The notes: generated by a model from the letters alone, not told the origin. Numbered from the stretch's first letter, positions 17,512 through 27,963 are shown. The stretch: DNA of 37,841 nucleotides from Streptococcus sp. k-402 (GCF_013277515.1 NZ_VMNB01000009.1:24148-61988); one strand, 5' to 3'. A program made the numbers and translations.

Positions 17512-19155
17512 CATGGATGCAATTTTTTCTGGGTCTGGTGTAACGCGGAGGGTCTTTTGTCCTGTGTAAGTGACAAAGCCAGGTTTTCCACCAGTTGGTT
17601 TATTGAGTTTTTTGATTTCAATCATATCTACCTGCACCAGATTTGACAAGCGACCTTGAGAGAAGTAGGCAGCTAGCTCTGCTGCGTCTGTCTTGACTTC
17701 ATCAGATGGGGTAAGATTTCCTGAGATGACAACATGGCTTCCAGGAATGTCCTTGGCATGGAACCAAAGTTCCTCTTTGCGGGCCATTTTAAAGGTTAGT
17801 TCCTCGTTTTGTAGGTTGTTTCGGCCGACATAGATGATGGTTTTGCCATCGCTTGCTAGATACTGTTCTGGTTTTTTACGTTTCTGGATTTTCTCCCGTT
17901 GTCTTCTGCGGATAAAGCCAGTTTGAATCAATTCTTCACGGATTTCAGCGATTTCTTCCAGTCCAGCTTGGTTGAGGACGGTTTCTACACTTTCCAGATA
18001 GAGAATGGTTGCCTTGGTTTCTTCAATCAGATCAGTCAAGTATTTGACAGCTTCTTTGAGTTTCTGGTACCGTTTAAAATAGCGTTGGGCATTCTGGTTG
18101 GGAGTCAGAGCCTTATCAAGCGCAATAGTGATAGGTAGGTTGGTATAGTAGTTGTCTAGGATAACCTGGTCTTGGTCGTTAGGCACTTGGTGGAGGAAGG
18201 TTGTCAGCAATTCCCCTTTTTGACGAAATTCTTCAGCGTTGTCTGTCGCTAGTAACTCTTTTTCCTGTTTTTTGAGTTTGTGGCGGTTTTTATGAAGTTC
18301 ATTTTCAACACGACGAATGAGTTCACTAGCTTGCTGTTTGACGCGGTCGCGCTCAGCCTTGTCCTTATAGTAGGTGTCCAGCAAATCAGAAAGACTGGCA
18401 AAAGGCTCTCCCACCTGATTTGCAAAAGGAACTGGACTGAAGGAAGTCTCAGTCAAGCAGGGTTTGGTTTCTTGACTGAAAAAGTTACGGAAAGTAGACA
18501 GTTTATCACTAATCAGCAGGCCTTCCAATTCATTTGCCGTATCGCGTCCCAGACCTTGAAAGAGGCTTTGAAGGTTTTTAGCTGTCGTTTCCTGTGTTTG
18601 CAGGATTTCAAAGAGTTTCTCGTCCTTGATCGTGAAAGGATTGAGAGATTCCGTACTTGGCGGAGCTATGTAGGTCGATCCAGGAAGCAAGGTACGGTAG
18701 CTATTTTGTGAAAAGCCAACATGTTTAATGACTTCGAGGATTTTATGACTGCTTTTATCGACCAGTAGAATATTACTGTGTTTCCTCATGATTTCGATAA
18801 TCAAGGTAGCCTGAATATGGTCTCCAATTTCGTTTTTATTGGAAACTGTCATTTCCACAATACGGTCATTTTCCACTTGCTCAATCGACTCAATCAGGGC
18901 GCCCTGCAAATACTTTCTCAAAACCATGATAAAGGTAGAAGGCTGGGCAGGATTTTCAAAAGTTGTTTGGGTCAGCTGGATGCGTCCAAAAACTGGATGG
19001 GCAGAAAGGAGCAGGCGATGGCTTTGGCGATTGCTGCGGATTTGCAAGACCAACTCTTGTTCAAAAGGCTGATTGATTTTCTGGATGCGACCATTCACTA
19101 ACTCTCTTCGCAATTCCTCAACCATGTGGTGTAAAAAAAATCCGTCAAATGACAT
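17500..19155 (-). CDS. pavA: PavA, NFACT/RqcH-family protein (fibronectin binding)
   Basis: Known in pneumococcus as adherence and virulence factor A, a fibronectin-binding protein without signal peptide or anchor. The family (NFACT, Bacillus RqcH) works in ribosome-associated quality control, so a cytosolic role in nascent-chain tailing is also expected. The 551 residues hold an N-terminal NFACT-N domain (MSFDGFFLHHMVEELRREL), a central coiled coil (about 265-420), and a C-terminal NFACT-R domain (EELWFHAKDIPGSHVVI). The start at 19155 follows AAGGAGAG and gives the family N-terminus; nine extra upstream codons are rejected. It is the only minus-strand gene in the window. Confidence 0.95.
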   Translation of the reverse strand: MSFDGFFLHHMVEELRRELVNGRIQKINQPFEQELVLQIRSNRQSHRLLLSAHPVFGRIQLTQTTFENPAQPSTFIMVLRKYLQGALIESIEQVENDRIVEMTVSNKNEIGDHIQATLIIEIMRKHSNILLVDKSSHKILEVIKHVGFSQNSYRTLLPGSTYIAPPSTESLNPFTIKDEKLFEILQTQETTAKNLQSLFQGLGRDTANELEGLLISDKLSTFRNFFSQETKPCLTETSFSPVPFANQVGEPFASLSDLLDTYYKDKAERDRVKQQASELIRRVENELHKNRHKLKKQEKELLATDNAEEFRQKGELLTTFLHQVPNDQDQVILDNYYTNLPITIALDKALTPNQNAQRYFKRYQKLKEAVKYLTDLIEETKATILYLESVETVLNQAGLEEIAEIREELIQTGFIRRRQREKIQKRKKPEQYLASDGKTIIYVGRNNLQNEELTFKMARKEELWFHAKDIPGSHVVISGNLTPSDEVKTDAAELAAYFSQGRLSNLVQVDMIEIKKLNKPTGGKPGFVTYTGQKTLRVTPDPEKIASMKKS

Positions 19156-19185
19156 CGTTCTCTCCTTGTGATTGTATTCCATAGT

Positions 19186-19194
19186 ATTATATCA
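19186..19194 (-). promoter_or_regulatory. Extended -10 promoter of pavA
   Basis: On the minus strand this reads TGATATAAT, a full extended -10, 31 bases before the pavA start. Confidence 0.65.
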
Positions 19195-19221
19195 AAAAGG
19201 TAGAATAAAATCATGGAAATG

Positions 19222-19230
19222 TGGTATAAT
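19222..19230 (+). promoter_or_regulatory. Extended -10 promoter of ybeY operon
   Basis: TGGTATAAT, a full extended -10, 29 bases before ybeY and divergent from the pavA promoter about 30 bases away. Confidence 0.7.
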
Positions 19231-19259
19231 AAAGCCAAGTAAAGAGAAACGAGAAGCAC

Positions 19260-19757
19260 ATGTATATTGAAATGGTAGATGAAACTGGTCAAGTTTCAAA
19301 AGAAATGTTGCAACAAACCCAAGAAATTTTGGAATTTGCAGCCCAAAAATTAGGCAAAGAAGACAAGGAGATGGCAGTTACCTTTGTGACCAATGAGCGT
19401 AGTCATGAACTCAATCTGGAGTATCGTGACACAGACCGTCCGACAGATGTCATTAGCCTTGAGTATAAGCCAGAGTTGGAAATTGCCTTTGACGAAGAGG
19501 ATTTGCTTGAAAATCCTGAATTGGCAGAGATGATGTCTGAGTTTGATGCCTATATTGGGGAACTTTTCATCTCTATCGATAAGGCTCATGAGCAGGCCGA
19601 GGAATACGGTCACAGTTTTGAGCGTGAGATGGGCTTCTTGGCAGTACACGGCTTTTTACATATCAACGGCTATGATCACTACACTCCAGAAGAAGAAGCG
19701 GAGATGTTCGGTTTACAAGAAGAAATTTTGACAGCCTATGGACTCACAAGACAATAA
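19260..19757 (+). CDS. ybeY: Endoribonuclease YbeY (rRNA maturation)
   Basis: A zinc-dependent endoribonuclease involved in 16S rRNA 3' maturation and ribosome quality control. At 165 residues it is of normal length. The metal site [11 protein letters not shown] (HxxxHxxxxxH) lies near residue 130, and [11 protein letters not shown] near 58 is the other family signature. It overlaps dgkA by 20 bases and heads the ybeY-dgkA-era-mutM-coaE-pmrA-rpmG string. Confidence 0.96.
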   Translation: MYIEMVDETGQVSKEMLQQTQEILEFAAQKLGKEDKEMAVTFVTNERSHELNLEYRDTDRPTDVISLEYKPELEIAFDEEDLLENPELAEMMSEFDAYIGELFISIDKAHEQAEEYGHSFEREMGFLAVHGFLHINGYDHYTPEEEAEMFGLQEEILTAYGLTRQ

Positions 19758-20133
19758 ACGAAAATGGAAAAATCGTGACCTGATATCCAGTTTAGAATTT
19801 GCTCTCACAGGAATTTTTACTGCTATCAAGGAAGAACGCAATATGCGAAAACATGCAGTGACGGCTCTTGTAGTCATTCTTGCAGGTTTTGTTTTTCAGG
19901 TATCACGAATCGAATGGCTCTTTCTCCTATTGAGCATTTTCTTGGTAGTAGCCTTTGAAATTATCAATTCTGCTATCGAAAATGTGGTGGATTTGGCCAG
20001 TCACTATCACTTTTCCATGCTGGCTAAAAATGCCAAGGATATGGCAGCTGGCGCGGTATTAGTGGTCTCTCTTTTCGCAGCCTTAACAGGCGCATTGATT
20101 TTTCTCCCACGAATCTGGGATTTAATATTTTAA
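19738..20133 (+). CDS. dgkA: Undecaprenol/diacylglycerol kinase
   Basis: A small integral membrane kinase of the DgkA family; in Gram-positive bacteria the substrate is undecaprenol, which recycles the lipid carrier for wall synthesis. In 131 residues there are three predicted membrane helices. The active-site segments are [19 protein letters not shown] and [12 protein letters not shown]. The start lies inside ybeY, which suggests coupled translation. Confidence 0.94.
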   Translation: MDSQDNKRKWKNRDLISSLEFALTGIFTAIKEERNMRKHAVTALVVILAGFVFQVSRIEWLFLLLSIFLVVAFEIINSAIENVVDLASHYHFSMLAKNAKDMAAGAVLVVSLFAALTGALIFLPRIWDLIF

Positions 20134-20149
20134 ACAGTAAGAGGAAATT

Positions 20150-21049
20150 ATGACTTTTAAATCAGGCTTTGTAGCCATTTTAGGACGTCCCAATGTTGGG
20201 AAGTCAACCTTTTTAAATCATGTCATGGGGCAAAAGATTGCCATTATGAGTGACAAGGCGCAGACAACGCGCAACAAAATCATGGGAATTTACACGACTG
20301 ATAAGGAGCAAATCGTCTTTATCGACACACCAGGGATTCACAAGCCTAAAACGGCTCTAGGAGATTTCATGGTTGAGTCTGCCTACAGTACCCTTCGCGA
20401 AGTGGACACCGTTATTTTCATGGTGCCTGCTGATGAAGCGCGTGGTAAGGGGGACGATATGATTATTGAGCGTCTCAAGGATGCCAAGGTTCCAGTGATT
20501 TTGGTGGTGAATAAGATCGATAAGGTTCACCCAGACCAGCTTTTATCTCAGATCGATGATTTCCGTAACCAAATGGACTTTAAGGAAATTGTGCCCATTT
20601 CAGCCCTTCAGGGAAATAACGTCTCTCGTCTAGTGGATATTTTGAGTGAAAATTTGGACGAAGGTTTCCAGTATTTCCCGTCTGATCAAATCACAGACCA
20701 TCCAGAGCGCTTCTTGGTTTCAGAAATGGTTCGCGAGAAAGTCTTGCACCTAACTCGTGAAGAGATTCCGCACTCTGTCGCAGTAGTTGTTGATTCTATG
20801 AAACGAGATGAAGAGACAGACAAGGTTCACATCCGTGCAACCATCATGGTCGAGCGTGATAGTCAGAAAGGGATCATCATCGGTAAAGGTGGCGCTATGC
20901 TTAAGAAAATCGGTAGCATGGCCCGTCGTGATATTGAACTAATGCTAGGAGACAAGGTCTTTCTAGAAACCTGGGTCAAGGTCAAGAAAAACTGGCGCGA
21001 TAAAAAGCTAGATTTAGCTGACTTTGGCTATAATGAAAAAGAATACTAA
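20150..21049 (+). CDS. era: GTPase Era
   Basis: An essential GTPase that binds the 3' end of 16S rRNA during 30S assembly. In 299 residues: G1 GRPNVGKST at 12-20, G3 DTPGIHKP near 62, G4 NKID near 123, and a C-terminal KH domain with [15 protein letters not shown]. The order ybeY-dgkA-era is conserved in Firmicutes and brings rRNA maturation and assembly factors together. AGAGGAAA precedes the start. Confidence 0.98.
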   Translation: MTFKSGFVAILGRPNVGKSTFLNHVMGQKIAIMSDKAQTTRNKIMGIYTTDKEQIVFIDTPGIHKPKTALGDFMVESAYSTLREVDTVIFMVPADEARGKGDDMIIERLKDAKVPVILVVNKIDKVHPDQLLSQIDDFRNQMDFKEIVPISALQGNNVSRLVDILSENLDEGFQYFPSDQITDHPERFLVSEMVREKVLHLTREEIPHSVAVVVDSMKRDEETDKVHIRATIMVERDSQKGIIIGKGGAMLKKIGSMARRDIELMLGDKVFLETWVKVKKNWRDKKLDLADFGYNEKEY

Positions 21050-21097
21050 GTAGAGGTGGGCTCATGCCTGCTTCTTGTTTTTACAGAAGGAGGACGT

Positions 21098-21922
21098 ATG
21101 CCTGAATTACCTGAGGTTGAAAACGTTCGTCGTGGTTTAGAAAAATTGATTCTGGGAAAGAAGATTTCGAGTATAGAAATTCGCTATCCCAAGATGATTA
21201 AGACAGATTTGGACGAGCTTCAAAAGGAAGTACCTGGTCAAGTTGTTGAGTCAATGGGACGTCGTGGTAAATATTTGCTTTTCTGCCTGACAGATAAGGT
21301 TTTGATTTCCCATTTGCGGATGGAGGGCAAGTATTTTTACTATCCAGACCAAGCACCTGAACGCAAGCATGCCCATGTTTTCTTTCAGTTTGAGGACGGT
21401 GGCACGCTTGTTTATGAGGATGTACGCAAGTTTGGTACTATGGAACTCTTGGCTCCTGACCTTTTGGAAGCCTACTTTATTTCTAAAAAACTAGGGCCTG
21501 AACCAAGCGAACAAGACTTTGATGTGCAGGTCTTTCAAGTAGCTCTAGATAAGTCTAAAAAGCCTATCAAATCCCATCTTTTAGACCAGACTTTGGTAGC
21601 TGGACTTGGCAATATCTATGTGGATGAGGTTCTCTGGCGAGCTCAGGTTCATCCAGCCAGACCTTCCCAGACTTTGACAGCCGCAGAAGCGACAGCTATT
21701 CATGACCAGACCATTGCTGTATTGGGACAGGCTGTTGAAAAAGGTGGGTCTACCATTCGGACCTATACCAATGCCTTTGGAGAAGATGGAACCATGCAGG
21801 ATTTTCATCAGGTCTATGACAAGGCTGGTCAAGAATGTTCACGTTGTGGCACCATCATTGAGAAAATCCAACTAGGTGGACGAGGCACCCATTTTTGTCC
21901 TCAGTGCCAAAGGAGGAATTGA
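21098..21922 (+). CDS. mutM: Formamidopyrimidine-DNA glycosylase
   Basis: Excises 8-oxoguanine and formamidopyrimidines from DNA and nicks the abasic site. The mature N-terminus PELPEVENVRRGL carries the catalytic Pro and Glu, and the C-terminal zinc finger is CSRC...CPQC. It has 274 residues. ATG 21098 after AGGAGGA is the only start giving the required Met-Pro N-terminus; the in-frame ATG at 21056 must be wrong. The stop overlaps coaE (ATGA). Confidence 0.98.
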   Translation: MPELPEVENVRRGLEKLILGKKISSIEIRYPKMIKTDLDELQKEVPGQVVESMGRRGKYLLFCLTDKVLISHLRMEGKYFYYPDQAPERKHAHVFFQFEDGGTLVYEDVRKFGTMELLAPDLLEAYFISKKLGPEPSEQDFDVQVFQVALDKSKKPIKSHLLDQTLVAGLGNIYVDEVLWRAQVHPARPSQTLTAAEATAIHDQTIAVLGQAVEKGGSTIRTYTNAFGEDGTMQDFHQVYDKAGQECSRCGTIIEKIQLGGRGTHFCPQCQRRN

Positions 21923-22527
21923 TGGGAAAAATCATTGGAATCACTGGGGGAATTGCCTCGGGTAAGTCAACCGTGACAAATTTTCTAAGAAAGCAAGGCT
22001 TTCAAGTAGTGGATGCCGATGCAGTCGTCCACCAACTACAGAAACCTGGTGGTCGTCTATTTGAGGCTCTAGTCCAGCACTTTGGGCAAGAAATCATCCT
22101 TGAAAACGGAGAACTTAATCGCCCTCTCCTAGCTAGTCTTATCTTTTCGAATCCTGAGGAACGGGAATGGTCTAGGATAACTCAAGGAGAGATTATCCGT
22201 GAGGAACTAGCTACATTAAGAGACCAATTGGCTCAGACAGAAGAGATTTTCTTCATGGATATTCCCCTACTTTTTGAGCAGGACTACAGTGCTTGGTTTG
22301 ATGAGACTTGGTTGGTCTATGTGGATAGAGATGTCCAAGTAGAACGTCTAATGAAAAGGGACCACTTGTCCAAAGATGAAGCTGAGTCTCGTCTGGCAGC
22401 CCAGTGGCCTTTAGAGAAAAAGAAAGATTTGGCCAGCCATATTCTTGATAATAATGGCAATCAGAACCTGCTTCTTAATCAAGTGCATATCCTTCTTGAG
22501 GGAGGTAGGCAAGATGACAGAGATTAA
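21922..22527 (+). CDS. coaE: Dephospho-CoA kinase
   Basis: The last step of coenzyme A synthesis: phosphorylates the 3' hydroxyl of dephospho-CoA. In 201 residues the P-loop GGIASGKST lies at 8-16, followed by VVDADAVVHQ and the lid segment with MDIPLLFEQ. ATG 21922 overlaps the mutM stop by one base and follows AAAGGAGG. The 3' end overlaps the pmrA start by 14 bases. Confidence 0.97.
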   Translation: MGKIIGITGGIASGKSTVTNFLRKQGFQVVDADAVVHQLQKPGGRLFEALVQHFGQEIILENGELNRPLLASLIFSNPEEREWSRITQGEIIREELATLRDQLAQTEEIFFMDIPLLFEQDYSAWFDETWLVYVDRDVQVERLMKRDHLSKDEAESRLAAQWPLEKKKDLASHILDNNGNQNLLLNQVHILLEGGRQDDRD

Positions 22528-23713
22528 CTGGAAGGATAATCTGCGCATTGCCTGGTTTGGTAATTTTCTGACTGGAGCCAGTATTTCTTTGGTTGTGCCT
22601 TTTATGCCCATCTTTGTGGAAAATCTGGGTGTAGGGAGTGATCAAGCTGCTTTTTATGCAGGTTTAGCTATTTCTGTCTCCGCTATTTCCGCAGCACTCT
22701 TTTCTCCTATCTGGGGTATCCTTGCTGATAAATACGGTCGAAAACCCATGATGATTCGGGCTGGTATGGCTATGACTATCACTATGGGGGGATTGGCTTT
22801 TGTGCCAAATATTTATTGGTTAATCTTTCTTCGTTTACTGAATGGTGTATTTGCGGGTTTTGTTCCCAATGCAACGGCCTTGATAGCCAGTCAGGTTCCC
22901 AAGGAGAAATCAGGCTCTGCATTAGGTACTTTGTCTACTGGCGTAGTTGCAGGTACTCTAACTGGTCCTTTTATTGGTGGCTTTATAGCAGAATTATTTG
23001 GCATTCGTACTGTCTTTTTACTGGTTGGTTGTTTTCTATTTTTAGCTGCTGTTTTGACTATTTGCTTTATTAAGGAAGATTTTCAACCAGTAGCCAAGGA
23101 AAAGGCCATCCCAACAAAGGAATTGTTTACCTCGGTCAAATATCCCTATCTCTTGGTCAACCTCTTTCTAACCAGTTTTGTCATCCAATTTTCAGCCCAA
23201 TCAATCGGCCCTATCTTAGCTCTGTATGTGCGCGACTTAGGCCAGACAGAGAATCTTCTCTTTGTATCTGGTTTGATTGTATCCAGTATGGGCTTTTCCA
23301 GTATGATGAGTGCAGGAGTCATGGGAAAGCTAGGTGACAAGGTGGGCAATCATCGCCTCTTGGTTGTAGCCCAGTTTTATTCAGTTATCATCTATCTCCT
23401 CTGTGCTAATGCCTCTAGCCCCCTTCAACTAGGACTTTATCGTTTCCTCTTTGGATTGGGAACCGGCGCCTTGATTCCTGGAGTTAATGCCCTTCTCAGT
23501 AAGATGACACCCAAAGCCGGTATTTCGAGGGTCTTTGCCTTTAATCAGGTATTCTTTTATCTGGGAGGTGTCGTTGGTCCCATGGCAGGTTCTGCAGTAG
23601 CAGGTCAATTTGGCTACCATGCAGTTTTTTATGCGACAAGCCTTTGTGTTGCCTTTAGTTGTCTCTTTAACCTGCTTCAATTTCGAACATTATTAAAAGT
23701 AAAGGAAATCTAG
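22514..23713 (+). CDS. pmrA: MFS multidrug efflux transporter PmrA
   Basis: A proton-driven drug exporter of the major facilitator superfamily; the pneumococcal homologue is linked to fluoroquinolone efflux. The 399 residues form about 12 membrane helices, with motif [14 protein letters not shown] in loop 2-3 and the antiporter-type [19 protein letters not shown] in helix 5. ATG 22514, after GGAGGTAGG, is chosen; the longer frame lies in coaE. Its stop overlaps the GTG of rpmG (TAGTG). Confidence 0.93.
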
Positions 23714-23862
23714 TGCGAGTAAAAATTAATCTCAAATGCTCCTCTTGTGGCAGTATCAATTACCTAACCAGTAAAAATTCAAAAACCCATCCAGACAAGA
23801 TTGAGGTTTTAAAGTATTGTCCCAAGGAAAGAAAAGTAACCCTACATCTTGAATCTAAGTAG
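23713..23862 (+). CDS. rpmG: 50S ribosomal protein L33 (half zinc site)
   Basis: A short 49-residue protein starting on GTG 23713, with AAAGGA six bases upstream; it begins [14 protein letters not shown] and ends VTLHLESK. L33 family features are the KxxLxCxxC start, the [17 protein letters not shown] middle and the [12 protein letters not shown] end. Only the first Cys pair is complete; the second has one Cys followed by Pro-Lys-Glu, so four-Cys zinc binding is lost. Streptococci keep several L33 paralogues that differ in this way. It overlaps pmrA by one base. Confidence 0.93.
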
Positions 23863-23868
23863 ATTTTA

Positions 23869-23877
23869 TGGTAAAAT
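23869..23877 (+). promoter_or_regulatory. Possible extended -10 upstream of secG
   Basis: TGGTAAAAT fits the extended -10 form, 24 bases before secG. Confidence 0.45.
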
Positions 23878-23901
23878 AATAAGGATTTTAAGGAGTTTGA
23901 T

Positions 23902-24135
23902 ATGTATAACCTATTATTAACCATTTTATTAGTATTATCTGTTGTGATTGTGATTGCAATTTTCATGCAACCAACCAAAAACCAATCCAGCAATGTATTT
24001 GATGCCAGCTCAGGTGATTTGTTTGAACGCAGTAAAGCACGCGGTTTTGAAGCTGTAATGCAGCGTTTGACAGGGATTTTAGTCTTTTTCTGGCTAGCCA
24101 TTGCCTTAGCATTGACGGTATTATCAAGTAGATAA
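23902..24135 (+). CDS. secG: Preprotein translocase subunit SecG
   Basis: A small partner of SecYE that speeds SecA-driven protein export. In 77 residues there are two membrane helices (about 3-20 and 55-73) with the usual cytoplasmic loop containing SSNVFDASSGDLFERSKARG. AAGGAG precedes the start. It is followed by rnr, the secG-rnr-smpB order common in Firmicutes. Confidence 0.95.
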   Translation: MYNLLLTILLVLSVVIVIAIFMQPTKNQSSNVFDASSGDLFERSKARGFEAVMQRLTGILVFFWLAIALALTVLSSR

Positions 24136-24235
24136 GAAAATAATGGGCAGGACTAGGTCTTTGCCTCTTTTTATTTTTAAAAGATATTTGAGAAGGTTTT
24201 ACAGTAAAAGAAAATAAAAAATCTAGAAAGAAAAT

Positions 24236-26590
24236 ATGAAAGATAGAATAAAAGAATATTTGCAAGATAAGGGAAAGGTGACTGTCAATGACTTGGCTCA
24301 GGCTTTGGGAAAAGACGAGTCCAAGGATTTTCGTGAGTTGATTAAAACCTTGTCCTTAATGGAAAGAAAGCACCAGATTCGTTTTGAAGAAGATGGTAGT
24401 CTGACATTAGAAATTAAGAAAAAACATGAGATTACTCTCAAGGGGACTTTTCATGCCCATAAAAATGGCTTTGGTTTTGTCAGCCTAGAAGGAGAGGAGG
24501 ACGACCTTTTTGTAGGAAAAAACGATGTTAACTACGCTATTGATGGTGATACCGTTGAGGTCGTCATCAAAAAAGTCGCTGACCGAAACAAGGGAACAGC
24601 TGCCGAAGCCAAAATTATTGATATCTTAGAACACAGTCTGACAACTGTTGTCGGCCAAATCGTTCTAGATCAGGAAAAGCCTAAGTATGCTGGCTACATC
24701 CGTTCGAAAAATCAGAAAATCAGCCAACCCATCTATGTTAAGAAACCAGCCCTAAAATTAGAAGGGACAGAAGTTCTCAAGGTCTTTATTGACAAATACC
24801 CAAGCAAGAAACATGATTTCTTTGTCGCTAGTGTCCTCGATGTGGTAGGGCATTCAACAGATGTCGGAATTGATGTCCTTGAGGTTTTGGAGTCTATGGA
24901 CATTGTCTCCGAGTTTCCAGAGGCTGTTCTTAAGGAAGCAGAAAGTGTGCCTGATGCTCCGTCTCAAAAGGATATGGAAGGTCGTCTGGATCTAAGAGAT
25001 GAGATTATCTTTACCATTGATGGTGCTGATGCTAAGGACTTGGACGATGCGGTGCATATCAAGGCCTTGCAAAATGGAAATCTGGAGCTTGGTGTTCACA
25101 TCGCAGATGTTTCCTACTATGTAACCGAGGGTTCTGCTCTTGACAAGGAAGCCCTTAATCGTGCGACTTCAGTATATGTAACAGACCGTGTGGTCCCAAT
25201 GCTTCCAGAGCGTTTGTCAAATGGCATCTGTTCCCTCAATCCTCAAGTTGACCGCCTGACCCAATCTGCCATTATGGAAATTGATAAACAGGGTCGTGTT
25301 GTCAACTACACCATTACACAAACAGTAATCAAGACTAGCTTTCGTATGACCTACAGTGATGTTAATGATATCCTAGCTGGAGACAAGGAAAAGAGACAAG
25401 AATATCAGAAAATTGTTCCAAGTATTGAACTTATGGCTAAGCTCCATGAAACTCTAGAAAGCATGCGTGTGAAACGTGGTGCCCTTAATTTTGATACCAA
25501 TGAGGCCAAAATTTTAGTAGATAAACAAGGTAAGCCTGTTGATATCGTTCTTCGTCAGCGTGGTGTTGCCGAGCGCATGATTGAGTCCTTTATGTTGATG
25601 GCTAATGAAACAGTTGCCGAGCATTTCAGCAAGCTGGATTTACCTTTCATCTATCGAATTCACGAGGAGCCTAAGGCTGAAAAGGTTCAGAAGTTTATTG
25701 ATTATGCTTCGAGTTTTGGCTTGCACATTTATGGAACTGCCAGTGAGATTAGCCAGGAGGCCCTCCAAGACATCATGCGTACTGTTGAGGGAGAACCTTA
25801 TGCAGATGTATTGTCCATGATGCTTCTTCGCTCTATGCAGCAGGCTCGCTATTCAGAGCACAATCACGGCCACTATGGCCTTGCTGCTGACTATTACACT
25901 CACTTTACCAGCCCGATTCGTCGTTATCCAGACCTTCTTGTTCATCGTATGATTCGGGATTACGGCCGTTCTAAGGAAATAGCAGAGCATTTTGAGCAAG
26001 TGATTCCAGAGATTGCGACCCAGTCTTCCAACCGTGAACGTCGTGCCATTGAGGCTGAACGTGAAGTCGAAGCCATGAAAAAGGCTGAGTACATGGAAGA
26101 ATACGTGGGCGAAGAGTATGATGCTGTTGTATCAAGCATAGTCAAATTCGGTCTCTTTGTTGAATTGCCGAATACAGTTGAGGGCTTGATTCACATCACT
26201 AATCTACCTGAGTTTTATCATTTCAATGAACGTGATTTGACTCTTCGTGGGGAAAAATCGGGGACAACCTTCCGTGTAGGTCAACAGATTCGTATTCGGG
26301 TTGAAAGAGCGGATAAAATGACTGGAGAGATTGATTTTTCATTCGTACCTAGTGAATTTGATGTGATTGAGAAGGGCTTGAAACAGTCTAATCGCAGTGA
26401 CAGAGGGCGTGGTTCAAGTCGTCGTTCAGATAAGAAGGAAGATAAGAGAAAATCAGGACGCTCAAATGATAAGCGCAAGCATTCGCAAAAAGACAAGAAG
26501 AAAAAAGGTAAGAAACCTTTTTACAAGGAAGTAGCTAAGAAAGGAGCCAAGCATGGCAAAGGGCGAGGGAAAGGTCGTCGCACAAAATAA
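24236..26590 (+). CDS. rnr: Ribonuclease R
   Basis: A 3'-5' exoribonuclease that degrades structured RNA and, with SmpB-tmRNA, non-stop mRNAs. The 784 residues show an N-terminal winged helix (about 1-60), cold-shock domains ([18 protein letters not shown] near 72), the RNB catalytic domain with [10 protein letters not shown] at 262-271 carrying the metal-binding Asp residues, an S1 domain ([16 protein letters not shown] near 630), and a Lys/Arg-rich tail of about 70 residues. The ribosome binding site is weak. The 3' end overlaps smpB by 38 bases, tying together two parts of ribosome rescue. Confidence 0.97.
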
Positions 26591-27020
26591 AAAGGCGCGC
26601 CACGACTATACTATCGTAGATACGTTAGAGGCAGGGATGGTCCTGACTGGAACTGAAATCAAGAGTGTACGAGCAGCTCGAATCAATCTCAAGGATGGCT
26701 TTGCCCAAGTAAAAAATGGAGAAGTCTGGTTGAGCAATGTTCATATCGCGCCTTACGAAGAGGGCAATATCTGGAACCAAGAACCAGAACGTCGTCGTAA
26801 ACTCCTGCTCCATAAAAAGCAAATCCAAAAGTTGGAACAAGAGACCAAAGGGACAGGAATGACGCTGGTTCCTCTTAAAGTCTATATCAAAGATGGTTAT
26901 GCCAAGCTCCTTTTAGGTTTAGCTAAAGGGAAGCATGACTATGATAAGCGGGAGTCAATCAAACGTCGTGAGCAAAACCGCGACATTGCGCGTGTTATGA
27001 AAGCAGTCAACCAGCGATAA
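26553..27020 (+). CDS. smpB: SsrA-binding protein SmpB
   Basis: Binds tmRNA and brings it to stalled ribosomes. In 155 residues the OB-fold core ([20 protein letters not shown], and [12 protein letters not shown]) is followed by the C-terminal tail ([20 protein letters not shown]) that enters the mRNA channel. AGGAG precedes the start, inside the basic tail of rnr. Confidence 0.98.
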
Positions 27021-27034
27021 AAAGAGGAATGAAA

Positions 27035-27895
27035 ATGGAAAAATTAGTTGCCTATAAACGTATGCCCTTGTGGACTAAAGAAACCATGCCAGAGGCTGTT
27101 CAGCAGAAGCACAATACAAAAGTTGGAACTTGGGGCAAGATTACTGTTTTAAAAGGAACTCTCAAGTTTATTGAATTGACAGAGGATGGTGAGGTTCTAG
27201 CTGAACACCTATTTGAAGCAGGAGCAGACAATCCAATGGCGCAACCTCAAGCCTGGCACCGAGTGGAAGCTGCCACAGATGATGTGGAATGGTACTTGGA
27301 GTTTTATTGTAAACCTGAGGATTATTTCCCTAAAAAATACAATACCAATCCGGTTCATTCAGAGGTCCTAGAGGCAATGCAGACAGTAAAACCAGGGAAA
27401 GCTTTGGATTTGGGCTGTGGTCAGGGCCGTAACTCTCTCTTTCTTGCCCAGCAAGGTTTTGATGTGACAGCTGTAGATCAAAATGAATTGGCCCTTGAAA
27501 TCTTGCAAAGCATTGTGGAGCAGGAAGATTTAGATATGCCTGTTGGTCTTTACGATATCAATTCAGCTAGCATTGGTCAAGAATATGATTTTATCGTTTC
27601 AACAGTTGTTTTGATGTTTTTGCAAGCAGACCGCATTCCTGCAATTATCAAAAATATGCAGGAGCATACCACGGTCGGTGGTTATAATCTTATCGTTTGT
27701 GCTATGGATACGGAAGATTACCCTTGTTCAGTGAACTTTCCATTCACATTGAAAGAAGGGGAACTGGTAGACTATTACAAGGACTGGGAATTGGTCAAGT
27801 ACAATGAAAATCCAGGCCATTTGCACCGTCGTGATGAAAATGGCAATCGTATTCAGCTACGCTTTGCGACCTGCTTAGCTAAAAAAATCAAATAA
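27035..27895 (+). CDS. tehB: TehB-like SAM-dependent methyltransferase
   Basis: Related to TehB, which methylates tellurite and gives resistance to it; the natural substrate is uncertain. The 286 residues contain an N-terminal cupin-like domain (about 1-95, with GKITVLKGTLKFIEL and AWHRVEAA) and a Rossmann methyltransferase (ALDLGCGQGRNSLFLAQQG near 128). ATG 27035 is preferred to ATG 27029 because AGAGG lies seven bases before it. It ends just before the first copy of the terminator/cin-box repeat. Confidence 0.88.
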   Translation: MEKLVAYKRMPLWTKETMPEAVQQKHNTKVGTWGKITVLKGTLKFIELTEDGEVLAEHLFEAGADNPMAQPQAWHRVEAATDDVEWYLEFYCKPEDYFPKKYNTNPVHSEVLEAMQTVKPGKALDLGCGQGRNSLFLAQQGFDVTAVDQNELALEILQSIVEQEDLDMPVGLYDINSASIGQEYDFIVSTVVLMFLQADRIPAIIKNMQEHTTVGGYNLIVCAMDTEDYPCSVNFPFTLKEGELVDYYKDWELVKYNENPGHLHRRDENGNRIQLRFATCLAKKIK

Positions 27896-27906
27896 AAATG
27901 AATGAA

Positions 27907-27934
27907 GATTAGGAATTTTTCTGATCTTTTTTTC
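27907..27934 (+). terminator. Terminator after tehB
   Basis: GATTAGGA (27907-27914) pairs with TTCTGATC (27919-27926) with two G-U pairs, followed by seven T. Confidence 0.7.
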
Positions 27935-27940
27935 TTTTTT

Positions 27941-27948
27941 TACGAATA
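27941..27948 (+). promoter_or_regulatory. cin box (ComX) upstream of hicAB
   Basis: TACGAATA preceded by a long T-rich tract, in the same setting as the coiA box. It lies 67 bases before hicA, so competence-specific transcription would read into hicA and hicB. Confidence 0.8.
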
Positions 27949-27963
27949 GATAAGATAGAAGAA

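Larger units (their letters stand above)
27905..27948 (+). repeat. Terminator/cin-box direct repeat, copy 1
   Basis: These 44 bases match 28731-28772 with two substitutions and two one-base length differences in T runs. Each copy holds a terminator hairpin, a T-rich tract and TACGAATA. The two copies flank the hicAB module. Confidence 0.88.

Noticed and set aside
18280..18711. Plus-strand open frame opposite pavA
   Set aside because: Antisense to a well-recognised gene, no plausible binding site, no domain features.
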